Assembly (NCBI GenBank): GCA_035621235.1 | Contig: CP141731.1 | Location: forward strand, 1,426,001 to 1,490,000 | Length of the DNA stretch: 64,000 bases | Direction: 5' to 3' | Origin: Actinomycetaceae bacterium MB13-C1-2 | Lineage (GTDB): Bacteria > Actinomycetota > Actinomycetes > Actinomycetales > Actinomycetaceae | In this document: piece by piece, positions 9,071-18,136 of the stretch | Layout of the letters: each line of letters starts with the position of its first letter | How positions within the stretch are numbered: the stretch's first letter is position 1 | Program-made: the position numbers and the translations under genes | Notes under the pieces: generated by a model | Seen by the model: the letters and a program-made list of their open reading frames with translations, nothing else | Told to the model about the DNA's origin: nothing | Database searches by the model: none

Positions 9071-9102
9071 AAAAGGTCGAGGATGAAAGTCCTCGACCTT
9101 TT
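9071..9102. terminator. Strong terminator after DUF3117
   Basis: A perfect 13-bp stem, AAAAGGTCGAGGA (9071-9083) with TCCTCGACCTTTT (9090-9102), a six-base loop, and A/T tracts on both sides, so it can stop transcription in either direction. The following 150 bases up to the O-methyltransferase stop show no recognisable gene. Confidence 0.9.
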
Positions 9103-9255
9103 GCAATCCGCATTCCCGGCCACGGGGACGCGGATGCTTAAAATCCGGGTCGGCGTGTGTCGGATGTATTGGGTTGATCCCCAGTCTTGGCTTCCTAGCC
9201 AATGGAATAGACGGGCGAACACCGATGGTCCGGGTTCATACCACGACGCGAGACC

Positions 9256-9888
9256 CTAGCGTTTCGTTGCTAGTAGTACTCCATCACCTACGGCGAGCAT
9301 AGCGAGATCGAACGAATCTGACTCCTCTAGCTCCTTACAGACCTCACGCATCGCTACAGTGTGAGGATCGCGCCTGGCAGGGTCCGCGACGTTTCCAAAC
9401 CACAGACCGTTCGGGATCACAACTGCACCCCCGGACTTCAGAATCCGGTTCGCGTGTTCGACATATGCGTACGTTTCTTCAGGAAGGCCGTCCAGCACGA
9501 CCATGTCGTACGAGTCAGCAGCCAGGCGAGGCAGGACATCGAGCGCTCTTCCATTGATGAACCTAGTCCGGGGCGAGGGAACCTGTGCCTGGCGGAATGC
9601 TCTTGCAGCTTCCCGTTGGAACTCGCTCTCAGGATCGATCGTAGTTAGTACGCCTCCGGACGCCATCCCCGCAAGTATCCACAGCCCGGAGACACCCGTT
9701 CCGGTCCCGATCTCAACTGCTGACTTTGCGTTTCTTAACCGCGCAACCGCACGCAGAAGCGCTCCGGTTGAGGGAGAAACAGGGTCAACCCCCAGCTCCA
9801 GCGCAACTTCACGTGCTGCTTGGATCTCTGGAGATTCCAAAGGGAACTCCTCGCAGAAGGACCAAATCGTGTTCTTATCGGTTGCCAT
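9256..9888 (-). CDS. SAM-dependent O-methyltransferase (YrrM/COG4122 family)
   Basis: Class I methyltransferase of the catechol/caffeoyl-CoA O-methyltransferase-like family, 210 residues. Motif I for SAM binding is visible as AVEIGTGTGVSGLW, followed by the acidic LTTIDPE loop and the metal/substrate region YDMVVLDGLPEETY. The family acts on small catechol-like substrates or tRNA; the substrate here is not predictable. Its neighbour upstream is the Mrp-type ATPase on the same strand, about 70 bases away. Confidence 0.82.
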   Translation of the reverse strand: MATDKNTIWSFCEEFPLESPEIQAAREVALELGVDPVSPSTGALLRAVARLRNAKSAVEIGTGTGVSGLWILAGMASGGVLTTIDPESEFQREAARAFRQAQVPSPRTRFINGRALDVLPRLAADSYDMVVLDGLPEETYAYVEHANRILKSGGAVVIPNGLWFGNVADPARRDPHTVAMREVCKELEESDSFDLAMLAVGDGVLLATKR

Positions 9889-9960
9889 CGCCGCCCTCTC
9901 GCTCCACCTAACTCAAATCTACCGGCATCCCGGTGAAAACAACGGCTCTGCGAGACGAAA

Positions 9961-11085
9961 CTAGTGAATGATCGGCGCGACGCCAAGCGGGCGGCCAGCA
10001 AGCCCCCGAGCCTTTGACCCGATGTTCTGTGCCAGTTCACCAAGGGCCATGGCGCTAGGAGCATCCGCGTTGCTGATTACGGGGTCACCCTTGTCGCCTC
10101 CGACCCTGAGTTCTATGTCCAGGGGAACCTGGACAAGAAGCGGGACGTTGTATCCGAGAAGGGTTGAAAGATGGTTCGCGACAATCTGGCCGCCACCCTT
10201 CCCGAAGATATCCAGTCGAGTGCCGTCTTCCTGCTCCAGGTATGACATGTTTTCGATGACACCGATGACGCGCTGCTGTGTCTGGGTCGAGATCGAACCG
10301 GAGCGTTCGGCAACCTCGGCCGCCGCCACCTGGGGGGTTGTCACTATCAGAGTTTCGGCACCCGGAAGTAACTGCGCAACCGAGATTGCGACATCGCCGG
10401 TGCCAGGGGGCATGTCGATGAGTAGAACGTCCAGATCTCCCCAAAAAACGTCCGCCAGGAACTGCTGCAGTGCTCTGTGGAGCATCGGACCGCGCCAAAT
10501 AATCGGCTGGCCTTCGGGAACAAACATCCCGATTGAAATTACCTTCACTCCACCAGCACCGATTGGGGGAACAATCATGCCATCGATTGACTGAGGTTCA
10601 GTTGTAATTCCGAGCATGCGAGGAATCGAGAATCCGTAAATGTCGGCGTCAAGAACCCCAACCTTGAGCCCCTGATTCGCCAACCCCACTGCAAGGTTCG
10701 CGGTCATCGATGACTTGCCGACGCCGCCTTTCCCTGACGTTACGGCAATCACTCGCGTTAGTGATCCGGGTAGGTTAAACGGAATCTCCCTCTCGGCGTG
10801 ACCTGTCAGCTGCTCGCGCAGGGCCTTCTTTTGCTCGTCGCTCATCACACCCATGGTGACCTGTACGGAATCGACTCCATCCAAGGCGCCAACCGCAGCC
10901 TGAACATCAGTTGTAATGGTGTCTCGCAGAGGACAACCGGCCGTCGTCAGAAGGATCGCTACGGTTACGGCGCCACCGTCGATCTGAACCTCATCGACCA
11001 TTCCAAGGTCCGTGATCGGCTTGCGAAGTTCCGGATCATTGACCTTGGCCAAGGCTTCCATTACGGCATCATGCGAGAGCGTCAT
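9961..11085 (-). CDS. mrp: Mrp/ApbC family iron-sulfur carrier ATPase
   Basis: P-loop NTPase thought to carry and transfer Fe-S clusters to apo-proteins. 374 residues with two domains. An N-terminal MIP18/DUF59 domain (1-80) contains the TTAGCPLR motif. The ParA/MinD-like ATPase domain has a deviant Walker A, SGKGGVGKSS, at 117-126, and LLIDMPPGTGD as Walker B. The usual C-terminal CxxC is not obvious here: ENMSYLEQEDG stands where many family members have NMSYFxCPxC. That may alter cluster binding. Confidence 0.9.
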   Translation of the reverse strand: MTLSHDAVMEALAKVNDPELRKPITDLGMVDEVQIDGGAVTVAILLTTAGCPLRDTITTDVQAAVGALDGVDSVQVTMGVMSDEQKKALREQLTGHAEREIPFNLPGSLTRVIAVTSGKGGVGKSSMTANLAVGLANQGLKVGVLDADIYGFSIPRMLGITTEPQSIDGMIVPPIGAGGVKVISIGMFVPEGQPIIWRGPMLHRALQQFLADVFWGDLDVLLIDMPPGTGDVAISVAQLLPGAETLIVTTPQVAAAEVAERSGSISTQTQQRVIGVIENMSYLEQEDGTRLDIFGKGGGQIVANHLSTLLGYNVPLLVQVPLDIELRVGGDKGDPVISNADAPSAMALGELAQNIGSKARGLAGRPLGVAPIIH

Positions 11086-11200
11086 TCCTCCATGTTATCG
11101 GGCAGATGGCCGCCGGTTCGACGCCAATAGCGAAAGCCAATCGCGCGCCGTTGCTGCTTCACCGTAGTCTTGAGGTCAACGAACGATTGAAGGATGCCAT

Positions 11201-11953
11201 ATGTCAGTGAACTCACCTCGCACCAGGTACCCGGCGGAGCTTCCCACCGGCACTGAGGTTGCCTCCTATGCCAGGTATGAGGATGCTGCGGCAGCTGTTG
11301 ACACACTCCAGAGGGAAGGTTTCCCCCTGGCTTCAGTCACGATTGCCGGGTCTGACCTGCACTTGATCGAGAAAGTTATGGGGAAGCTAACCCCGGCACG
11401 CGTCGCACTGACGGGTGCCGGACAGGGACTCACCTGGGGCCTACTAATGGGAATCTTCTCGATCCTTGCTCTTCCCCAAGGTGGATCAATAGTGGCGCTC
11501 ATCGCGGTGTCCATCGGAATCCTTGCGGGTGTTCTCATCAGTGTTGTCATGTGGGCGACCAGTACGAGGAAGAGAACCTTCTTCTCTCACTCCGCCATGG
11601 TGGCATCGAGATACGCGATCTTAGTGACCGAGCAGGTGGACAGGGCCTACAGCATCCTCGCAGGGGCACGCGGAAATACTGCTCCCAGACCTCAGCGACC
11701 GACTAGACTCGCGCAAAATGACAGGACGCCGAGAACCTACTCGGATGCGCAGAAGGAATCTGGAGCGAAGGCGAGTGTGGCTCCCAACGCAACCGACAGT
11801 TCCAGGGGCAGTGGGAACGAGCCGAAGAAACGCAGTACTCTTGAGCCTCCCAAGTTCGGTGTGCGCCTTGACGATGCGCAGAGACGGGAAAGCTCCGAAA
11901 GCACCTCTGACTCCGGACAGTCGGAGCCAGAGAACGAAACGCCAAAGGGATAG
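11201..11953 (+). CDS. General stress protein-like membrane protein
   Basis: 250 residues. The N-terminal ~60 residues form a YflT/GS17M-like module (EVASYARYEDAAAAVDTLQREGFPLASVTIAGSDL). A hydrophobic pair of helices follows at roughly 65-120 and then a basic loop (TSTRKRTFF). The last ~90 residues are polar, low-complexity and presumably disordered. Actinobacterial homologues are often annotated as general stress or magnesium-transporter-related proteins without experimental support. The gene stands alone between divergent and convergent neighbours. Confidence 0.75.
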   Translation: MSVNSPRTRYPAELPTGTEVASYARYEDAAAAVDTLQREGFPLASVTIAGSDLHLIEKVMGKLTPARVALTGAGQGLTWGLLMGIFSILALPQGGSIVALIAVSIGILAGVLISVVMWATSTRKRTFFSHSAMVASRYAILVTEQVDRAYSILAGARGNTAPRPQRPTRLAQNDRTPRTYSDAQKESGAKASVAPNATDSSRGSGNEPKKRSTLEPPKFGVRLDDAQRRESSESTSDSGQSEPENETPKG

Positions 11954-12060
11954 GCATCAGGGGATCACTCGTGGTCCCACCGCCCATTCGTCCCTAGCTC
12001 TCGCGCCGAGCCAGTACCTCTCGATGACACCCTCGTTTGACTCTGCCCCTCCGAGCTTTC

Positions 12061-12109
12061 GCTCGTTTGCCTTGTGATGCGCCTACTCTCCGCGCAATCT
12101 AGGAAACGA
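12061..12109 (+). repeat. Dispersed intergenic repeat, copy A
   Basis: A 49-base segment matching 16983-17031 at 40 of 49 positions without gaps, and more loosely 27453-27505. It begins GCTCGTTTGCCTTG and contains CTAGGAA near its end. All three copies lie between genes on the plus strand and, read in the same frame, give LV(C/W)L-x-M followed by basic residues. The nature of the repeat is unknown. Confidence 0.6.
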
Positions 12110-12130
12110 ACTTGCGGGGCGAGACACACC

Positions 12131-13660
12131 CTAGCCGCGTTGAACCCTCTCGATCCAGGCTTCAACGTCGGCGATAGTACGTGGAATTGCCTCACTCATT
12201 CGGCGTGGGGTTCCGTCGGTCTCAATGAGAATGTCATCCTCGATTCGACACCCGATTCCGCGCATCTCTGCGGGCACGGATAGGTCGTCGGCACGGAAGT
12301 ACAGGCCAGGTTCGATCGTGAACGTCATTCCCGGCTCGAGCAGGGCGTCCTGATACATTTCCTGGCGAGCTTGCGCGCAGTCGTGAACGTCTAGGCCGAG
12401 GTGGTGGCTGGTGCCGTGTGGCATCCAGCGGCGGTGTTGCTGGCCCTCCTTCTTCAATGATTCTTCTGCCGGAACTGGAAGAACGCCCCACTCTTCTAGA
12501 CGGGCCGCCAACACCTCTTGCGCTGCCTCGTGCAGATTGCGGAACTTGACACCGGGTTCGGCCGCACGAGCCAGCGCGGCCTCTGCTGCGTCTAGCACTG
12601 CCTGGTAGATCTTTGCCTGGGCTTCGGTGAACTTGCCGTTCACCGGGAGGGTCCGGGTGATGTCGGCGGTGTAAAGCGAATCCACCTCGACCCCGGCGTC
12701 AACTAGCACCAGTCCATCGGCGGGAACGGTACCCGAGTTATCCATCCAGTGGAGGGTGTTTGCGTGGTTGCCGCCGGCCGCAATGGTCTCGTAGCCAAGA
12801 CCGTTGCCGTCCTCACGAGCCACCGCCGCAAAGGCACCCTCAATGACACGCTCACCGCGAGGATGATTTGCGGCGCGGGGGAGGGAACGAATAATCTCCT
12901 CGAAACCACGCATGGTTGCATCGACGGCCTTCTGCATCTGCTGCACCTCAAACTCGTCCTTGCAGAGACGAATCTCAGAGAGCTTCTCAACCAGCAATTC
13001 GTCACGGTCCAGCGCCATCTCGCCCGTCGGTAGACCCGCCTGTTCCCGAATCTCTTCGACCATTGCGCTGACGTTCGTGTCGACCTGGGGTAGAACCCGT
13101 AACTGAACCTGGCCGGCGTCTTTCGCGAGCGCGTCGCGGAGGGTATCGATTGCCGCGCACTTGATGCCGGTGGCGGTCTCCATTTCTTCAAGCGAGGGCC
13201 GGGCTCCCACCCAGAACTCGCCGTAGCGTGAGTCCGCGTAGAACTCTTCGGAAGTACGCGAAGATCGTGGGGTGAAGTAAAGGACCGCCTCGTGCGTTTT
13301 CTCTGACTCTGTAAGTGGGTGGAGGACGAACACGGCGTCGGGTTCAAGCTCCGCCCCTAGCCCGGTCATATGCGCGAATGCGGAGTGAGCTCGAAACCGA
13401 TAGTCGGTGTCATTGCTACGAGTTTTGAGGTTCCCCGCTGGGACTACAAGACGTTCGCCGGGGAACAGTTTTCCGATTGCCTCGTGACGGGCAGGGACAT
13501 AGTCGGCGGTGCCGGTCGGATCGAGGTCCAGTGGGGGACGCTCGCCCCAATTGCTTGCCATGAACTCGCGGAACGCCTTTCCAGAGGGACGGTGCGAGCG
13601 GTTGTCTCCGCGCGAGTCGATTGATTGTTCAGAACTGTTGGTCTCGGTCGTTTCGCTCAT
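12131..13660 (-). CDS. pepP: Xaa-Pro aminopeptidase (M24B)
   Basis: Removes N-terminal residues that precede proline. 509 residues from the chosen ATG at 13660 (GAGGAT upstream). The longer in-frame start at 13855 would overlap the divergent PHP gene and adds a non-family extension. The N-terminal AMP_N domain spans roughly 45-180. The M24 pita-bread domain has the metal ligands in DAGVEVDSLYTADITRT, HGTSHHLGLDVHD, FTIEPGLY and the GCRIEDDILIE region. The N-terminal ~40 residues are polar and probably disordered, as is common in actinobacterial PepP. Confidence 0.92.
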   Translation of the reverse strand: MSETTETNSSEQSIDSRGDNRSHRPSGKAFREFMASNWGERPPLDLDPTGTADYVPARHEAIGKLFPGERLVVPAGNLKTRSNDTDYRFRAHSAFAHMTGLGAELEPDAVFVLHPLTESEKTHEAVLYFTPRSSRTSEEFYADSRYGEFWVGARPSLEEMETATGIKCAAIDTLRDALAKDAGQVQLRVLPQVDTNVSAMVEEIREQAGLPTGEMALDRDELLVEKLSEIRLCKDEFEVQQMQKAVDATMRGFEEIIRSLPRAANHPRGERVIEGAFAAVAREDGNGLGYETIAAGGNHANTLHWMDNSGTVPADGLVLVDAGVEVDSLYTADITRTLPVNGKFTEAQAKIYQAVLDAAEAALARAAEPGVKFRNLHEAAQEVLAARLEEWGVLPVPAEESLKKEGQQHRRWMPHGTSHHLGLDVHDCAQARQEMYQDALLEPGMTFTIEPGLYFRADDLSVPAEMRGIGCRIEDDILIETDGTPRRMSEAIPRTIADVEAWIERVQRG

Positions 13661-13776
13661 ACAGCAATCCTCGCACCATAGAGCGGAGTTGGGTAACCGA
13701 GGGGAACAAAGTGAGGCGCAGTGAGGTGCATCAAGCGCGTTCGTCTCGGATGGCTCCGGGGGCATAATATGGGCCG

Positions 13777-14622
13777 GTGATCCGGATCGACCCTCATGCG
13801 CACACCATTCACTCCGACGGGACTGACACCCCGAGCGGTCTGATTGGTGCAGCAAAGGACGCCGGCCTCGACTACGTCGGTATCAGCGACCACGACACAA
13901 CTGCGGGCTGGAATGAAGCGATCACAGCCGCAAAGAAAGCCGGAGTTGGACTGATCCCCGGGGTGGAGTTCTCCGCTCAGTGGCAGGGTCGGCCAGTGCA
14001 CGTTCTCGGGTTGCTGGTTGATCCGACCTATGAGCCGTTGCAGCGTGAGTTCTTGGACGCGCAGAAGTCTAGGTCACAGCGCCTCGCCCGCATGGTTGCG
14101 AAGATGCTGGACGACTTCCCAGGCTTGACCTGGGAGAATGTGGAGGCGCGCGCAAACGGAGCTCCGTTGGGCCGTCCCCACCTGGCGGATGAACTGGTTG
14201 AGTTGGGGTACGTTCCGAATCGTTCAGAGGCGTTCAAAGTGATCCTGAACCCCGCTGGGCCATACTGGGAGCGCCAGCGAACCCTTCCTCCGCGTGAGGC
14301 AGTAGAACTTATTAGGTCGGCCGGAGGCGTGCCGATCCTCGCTCACCCGCAAGCCACGCGACGTGGACGTCCGGTACCGCAGGAGGTCGTGCAGGAAATG
14401 GTGGAGGCAGGACTTTTTGGCCTAGAACGTGACCATCGAGATCACGATGAGGACGACCGGGCAGAAGTTGAGCGTCTTGCCGAGCACTTTGGGCTACCGG
14501 TGACGGGCGGCTCTGACTACCACGGCCTGGGGAAGCCCAACAGATTGGGTGAGAACCTCACCGACGAAGAAGTATTTGAGCAGATTCGCAGTCAGGGAGC
14601 GATAGGGGTGATTGAGCCGTGA
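13777..14622 (+). CDS. PHP-domain phosphoesterase (TrpH / RNase AM-like)
   Basis: 281 residues with the polymerase-and-histidinol-phosphatase metal motifs DPHAHTIHSDGTDTP (residues 5-19), ISDHDTT (35-41), IPGVEFSA, ILAHPQ and GGSDYHG. Characterised relatives are 3',5'-bisphosphate phosphatases or 5'-3' exoribonucleases acting on short RNA and rRNA ends. GTG start. The TGA overlaps the GTG of the MarC gene by four bases, so the two are translationally coupled. Divergent from pepP with about 115 bases between. Confidence 0.88.
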   Translation: MIRIDPHAHTIHSDGTDTPSGLIGAAKDAGLDYVGISDHDTTAGWNEAITAAKKAGVGLIPGVEFSAQWQGRPVHVLGLLVDPTYEPLQREFLDAQKSRSQRLARMVAKMLDDFPGLTWENVEARANGAPLGRPHLADELVELGYVPNRSEAFKVILNPAGPYWERQRTLPPREAVELIRSAGGVPILAHPQATRRGRPVPQEVVQEMVEAGLFGLERDHRDHDEDDRAEVERLAEHFGLPVTGGSDYHGLGKPNRLGENLTDEEVFEQIRSQGAIGVIEP

Positions 14623-15266
14623 GCCTGGATAGCATCATAAACGTGACGCTGTTGGCGACCACGTTCACGACACTGTTTGTGATCATGGATCCGCCGGGAA
14701 CTATCCCTGTCTTCCTCGCTCTGACTGGTCGAATGGACAAAGCGACGCAGAACAAGGCGGCGATCCAGGCAACCTTCACCTCGCTATTTGTCATTGTTGG
14801 TTTTGCCGTCACAGGCAACTTTCTCCTCAGAGCACTGCATATTTCGATGCCCGCGCTTCAGCTCTCCGGTGGCATCCTGCTGTTCCTGGTGGCAATGGAA
14901 CTGCTGATGGGCAAGGGCGAGTTCGGCGGGCCCTCAGAGGACATTCAATCCAACGTCGCGATGGTTCCTCTCGGCACTCCGCTCCTCGCCGGCCCCGGCG
15001 CAATCGTTGCCGTGATGGTAGCGGTGAACCAGGGACATAACACTGTCGCTGGTTGGGTGGCTGTGATGCTGGCGGTACTGCTAATGCACGTGGTCATCTG
15101 GCTGACGATGAAGTTCTCGATGGCGCTCCAGAAACTACTCGGGGACGACGGAGTGATGATCCTGACCAAGATTTCTGGTGTTCTTCTAGCCGCAATCGCA
15201 ACTCAGATGGTCGCCACGGCCGTGTTTCAGTTCATCGACACCTACATGGCTGGCGGCGCGATCTAG
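14619..15266 (+). CDS. MarC-family integral membrane protein
   Basis: 215 residues with six predicted membrane helices and the family patterns FVIMDPPGTIPVFLALT near the N-terminus and PLGTPLLAGPGAI in the middle. The family was once linked to multiple antibiotic resistance, but that role is not supported for MarC itself, so the function is unknown. GTG start overlaps the PHP gene stop. The next gene is convergent, only 13 bases away. Confidence 0.88.
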   Translation: MSLDSIINVTLLATTFTTLFVIMDPPGTIPVFLALTGRMDKATQNKAAIQATFTSLFVIVGFAVTGNFLLRALHISMPALQLSGGILLFLVAMELLMGKGEFGGPSEDIQSNVAMVPLGTPLLAGPGAIVAVMVAVNQGHNTVAGWVAVMLAVLLMHVVIWLTMKFSMALQKLLGDDGVMILTKISGVLLAAIATQMVATAVFQFIDTYMAGGAI

Positions 15267-15279
15267 GCGACCGGCCTGT

Positions 15280-16758
15280 TCACTTGGCGTTCTCGGACGC
15301 CTCACCCGTAGATTTGTTCACTCGGCGGCGGGTGCGCTTACGCGGTTTCCGGGGTTTGTCCTCTCCCGCAGTAACGTTTTCGCTTCGATTCTTGGACGAG
15401 GAACGGCGGTTCCGGTTTCCTTTGTTGCCGTCAGACTTTTTCCCCTTGCCGCCCCTGGCACTTCCTCCCTTGGGACGGTCCGATCCTCCGAGGTCCTCTA
15501 GTTCCTCGGCATCCAAGCCCTCACGGGTGCGCTTTGCACGAGGGAGGCGACCAGTAACGTCCGTAGAGATTCCCAGGTCCGTGTAGAGATGGTCTGAAGT
15601 GTGGTAGGTCTCCGGCGGGTCCGCCAGGTCCAGCTCAAGGGCTTTAGAAATGAGTCCCCAGCGCGGAAGTGCATCCCAGTCAACGAAGGTGACCGCAGTT
15701 CCCTTGGCACCAGCGCGTGCAGTGCGACCAATCCGGTGTACGTAGGTCTTATCGTCCTCGGGACTCTGGTAGTTGACTACGTGGGTGACGTCGGGGACAT
15801 CAATCCCGCGTGCCGCAACGTCTGTCGCCACGAGTACGTCAACCTTGCCGTTACGGAACGCGCGTAGAGCCTGTTCTCTCGCTCCTTGACCAAGGTCTCC
15901 GTGGAGGGCTCCAACAGCAAAACCACGCTCTGTCAGTTCCTCGGTGAGGCGCGCGGCCGTCCTTTTTGTCTTTACGAAAATAATGGTGCGCCCTCGGCCC
16001 TCTGCCTGAAGAATGCGGGCCATGACCTCGACTTTGTTCATTGGGTGCGTCCGGTAGGCAAACTGCTTCACCTGCTTGACGGTCGCGCTGTCGTCATCCG
16101 GGTCGGCCGCTCGAATGTGAGTCAGTTGGCGCATAAAGCGACGAGCAAGGGCGATAACCGGCCCTGGCATGGTTGCAGAGAACAGCATCGAGTGGCGAGT
16201 TGGAGACACCTTAGACAGGATCGTCTCGACGTCGGGAAGGAAGCCGAGATCCAGCATCTCATCGGCCTCGTCCAAGACCACCGTTTTTACGTGGCTCAGG
16301 TCTAGGACACGACGGTTTGTCAGATCGATTAGACGACCGGGGGTGCCGACAACAATCTCGACGCCGCGTTTCAGCGCATCAATCTGCGGATCGAAGCCGA
16401 CACCACCGTAAATATCGAGAATTCGCGCCGATAGGCCCTTTCCCGCAACGCGGAGATCGTTTGCAACCTGCTTGCAAAGTTCGCGGGTGGGAAGAACGAT
16501 CAGCGCTTGCGGAGCGCCTGCCGCGCGAAGATCGCTAAACCCCTCGTCTTTTGGTCCGACGACAGACTGCAGAACAGGGATTCCGAATCCGAGTGTCTTT
16601 CCGGTTCCAGTCTTTGCCTGTCCGATGATGTCGCGGCCCTCCAGGGCGACCGGAAGGGTCAGCGCCTGGATGGGGAAGGGGTTGATTATTCCTGCGTCCG
16701 CAAGGGCGCTGGCGATTGCCGGATTAATGTCATAGTCGGCAAAGGTATTTTGACTCAC
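15280..16758 (-). CDS. DEAD-box RNA helicase (RhlE-like)
   Basis: ATP-dependent RNA helicase of 492 residues. Q motif with FPIQALTLP, Walker A AKTGTGKT, motif II VVLDEADEMLDLG, motif III SAT, and motif VI HRIGRTARAG are intact. The last ~75 residues are a lysine/arginine/serine/glycine-rich tail, likely for RNA binding. In mycobacteria the equivalent gene also neighbours the ferritin-like, DUF3107 and AdnAB genes. The long upstream gap suggests a sizeable 5' leader, as often seen for cold-responsive helicases. Confidence 0.93.
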   Translation of the reverse strand: MSQNTFADYDINPAIASALADAGIINPFPIQALTLPVALEGRDIIGQAKTGTGKTLGFGIPVLQSVVGPKDEGFSDLRAAGAPQALIVLPTRELCKQVANDLRVAGKGLSARILDIYGGVGFDPQIDALKRGVEIVVGTPGRLIDLTNRRVLDLSHVKTVVLDEADEMLDLGFLPDVETILSKVSPTRHSMLFSATMPGPVIALARRFMRQLTHIRAADPDDDSATVKQVKQFAYRTHPMNKVEVMARILQAEGRGRTIIFVKTKRTAARLTEELTERGFAVGALHGDLGQGAREQALRAFRNGKVDVLVATDVAARGIDVPDVTHVVNYQSPEDDKTYVHRIGRTARAGAKGTAVTFVDWDALPRWGLISKALELDLADPPETYHTSDHLYTDLGISTDVTGRLPRAKRTREGLDAEELEDLGGSDRPKGGSARGGKGKKSDGNKGNRNRRSSSKNRSENVTAGEDKPRKPRKRTRRRVNKSTGEASENAK

Positions 16759-17090
16759 GTTCTGCCTTTCAAGGAGTCTTAAGCGTTATTAGGCAGCCGA
16801 TCGTCAATATCTGTTAAGTGGGGCCGATGCCCCAAAGTACCCGAGTGTCCGTTACGACCGGGCAACCTGTTTAGAAGTCTAGCTTGCCTGGTGTCCCGCG
16901 CCGTAAATTCGCCTGCTATCTCACGAACGGAGCTGACATCTTCAGGGGACAGCCCGGCTTTACTTGCCCCGGCAAGCCCTCGGCTCGTTTGCCTTGAGAT
17001 GTACCGACGCGCCGCGCGACCTAGGAAGCGATTATCCGACGCTGAACACTGGCGTCGCTCCCCCTGTGGACAGGGCTATAGGCTTGTGTC
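16759..17090. other. 332-base gap between divergent helicase and ferritin-like genes
   Basis: Holds presumed promoters for both neighbours, small hairpins (TGGGGC/GCCCCA at 16819-16834; TTGCC/GGCAA at 16964-16975; CCCTGT/ACAGGG at 17062-17075) and dispersed repeat copy B. An open frame covers 16891-17094, but it has no ribosome-binding site and no protein-like composition; I do not call a gene. Confidence 0.5.
16983..17031 (+). repeat. Dispersed intergenic repeat, copy B
   Basis: Forty of 49 positions equal copy A at 12061-12109, including the 14-base block GCTCGTTTGCCTTG and CTAGGAA. It lies about 60 bases before the ferritin-like gene. Confidence 0.6.
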
Positions 17091-17732
17091 ATGAGCAACG
17101 ACGATCTGACCTCGGTACCGGAAGCCTCGACTGCTGAGCAGGAGGCGATCGGACTAATTGCCTTCAGTGCGCTCGCGGCAATGACGCGACTGGCCAAAGA
17201 TGGCGACCAGGCACCGACAATCGAATATCACATCGACCTTTCTCGGATGGCCGACAGGGGATACCGGCGTTTCACTGAGCTTGAGGACATAGCCGCGGCT
17301 CGCGGTTTCTCGCTTTCGGAGGCGGCCGGCATCTACGCCGGTTTGTTTGACGAGCTAGATGACCGTACCCGTCCGTCTGACTGGTGGGAACGCAGTGTAA
17401 AGAGCTACATCGTCCTCGGCATCTTTGCAGATGTTCTTAGCGAGTTGAGCGAACGCCACCAGATACTTGAGTCTGACTTGATCGCCTGGGATCTGGGACA
17501 CGGGAAATGGGTCGAGGAGCATCTTGCCGACCTAACGGCCGATGATCCTCAATTGGCTTCGCGTTTGTCGCTGTGGGCCAGACGGGTTGCGGGCGAGGCC
17601 TTTGGTCTTCTGCGAGCCACTCTGTTTACGTACCCGGATTTAGCGATTGATCCCGATACAGTCGATGCGGTGGTCTCTTACTCGACGAAGCGCCACAAGG
17701 AGCGCATGGAGGCAGTGAACCTAAAGGCGTAG
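17091..17732 (+). CDS. Ferritin-like fold protein (MiaE_2-type)
   Basis: 213-residue helical protein of an actinobacterial family related to the tRNA hydroxylase MiaE. Candidate di-iron carboxylates can be seen in helices around RFTELEDIAAARG and in DLIAWDLGHGKWVEEHLADL, but I cannot confirm a full ligand set by eye. The syntenic mycobacterial protein is uncharacterised. The ATG lacks a clear Shine-Dalgarno sequence. Its end is 12 bases from the convergent DUF3107 gene. Confidence 0.78.
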   Translation: MSNDDLTSVPEASTAEQEAIGLIAFSALAAMTRLAKDGDQAPTIEYHIDLSRMADRGYRRFTELEDIAAARGFSLSEAAGIYAGLFDELDDRTRPSDWWERSVKSYIVLGIFADVLSELSERHQILESDLIAWDLGHGKWVEEHLADLTADDPQLASRLSLWARRVAGEAFGLLRATLFTYPDLAIDPDTVDAVVSYSTKRHKERMEAVNLKA

Positions 17733-17743
17733 TTCCTTTGGGT

Positions 17744-17971
17744 TCACATCCGCCCGAAGCCCACGGGGCTACTCTTGCGCGAGGGAACTAGAGCGTAGCC
17801 AATCGCGCTGGCGGGAATCAGAACACGCTCTCCCTTGCTGTCCGTGAGGTCGAGGATTTCGCCCTTGTTGATTGCATTTTTCACCGTTTCGAGGACGGAG
17901 TCCTCGTCACCTTCAATGTCAAGCGCGAGCGGGGGAATTCCGTCTCGTAGATTCAGAACAAGTTTCATCAT
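17744..17971 (-). CDS. DUF3107 protein
   Basis: 75-residue conserved actinobacterial protein, MKLVLNLRDG... with a central LDLTDSKGERVLIPASAIGYALV, a beta-rich small fold. Function unknown to me. Start at 17971 or one codon later (two consecutive Met); AGGAGACG lies just upstream. It is divergent from AdnA. Confidence 0.88.
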   Translation of the reverse strand: MMKLVLNLRDGIPPLALDIEGDEDSVLETVKNAINKGEILDLTDSKGERVLIPASAIGYALVPSRKSSPVGFGRM

Positions 17972-18136
17972 CGTCTCCTAGGAACAGGTGCCCATCTGGG
18001 CCTGGCTTGATTCTAGTCTTCAGCACCCCCGCAGTCCCTGACCGATCTCCTGGGGCTTAACTACATCCGGACGTTTTTGTCGGAGCTCTGCGCCATACTC
18101 ATTTTGTGTGGAGAACTCAGTGTTGAAAGGAGCGCC

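Noticed and set aside
13661-13855. N-terminal extension of the aminopeptidase
   Set aside because: It would overlap the divergent PHP gene, is rich in Cys/Ser without family similarity, and a better ATG with an upstream GAGGAT exists at 13660.
16891-17094. 67-codon open frame upstream of the ferritin-like gene
   Set aside because: No ribosome-binding site, overlaps the next start, composition is not protein-like; only the repeat in it is of interest.
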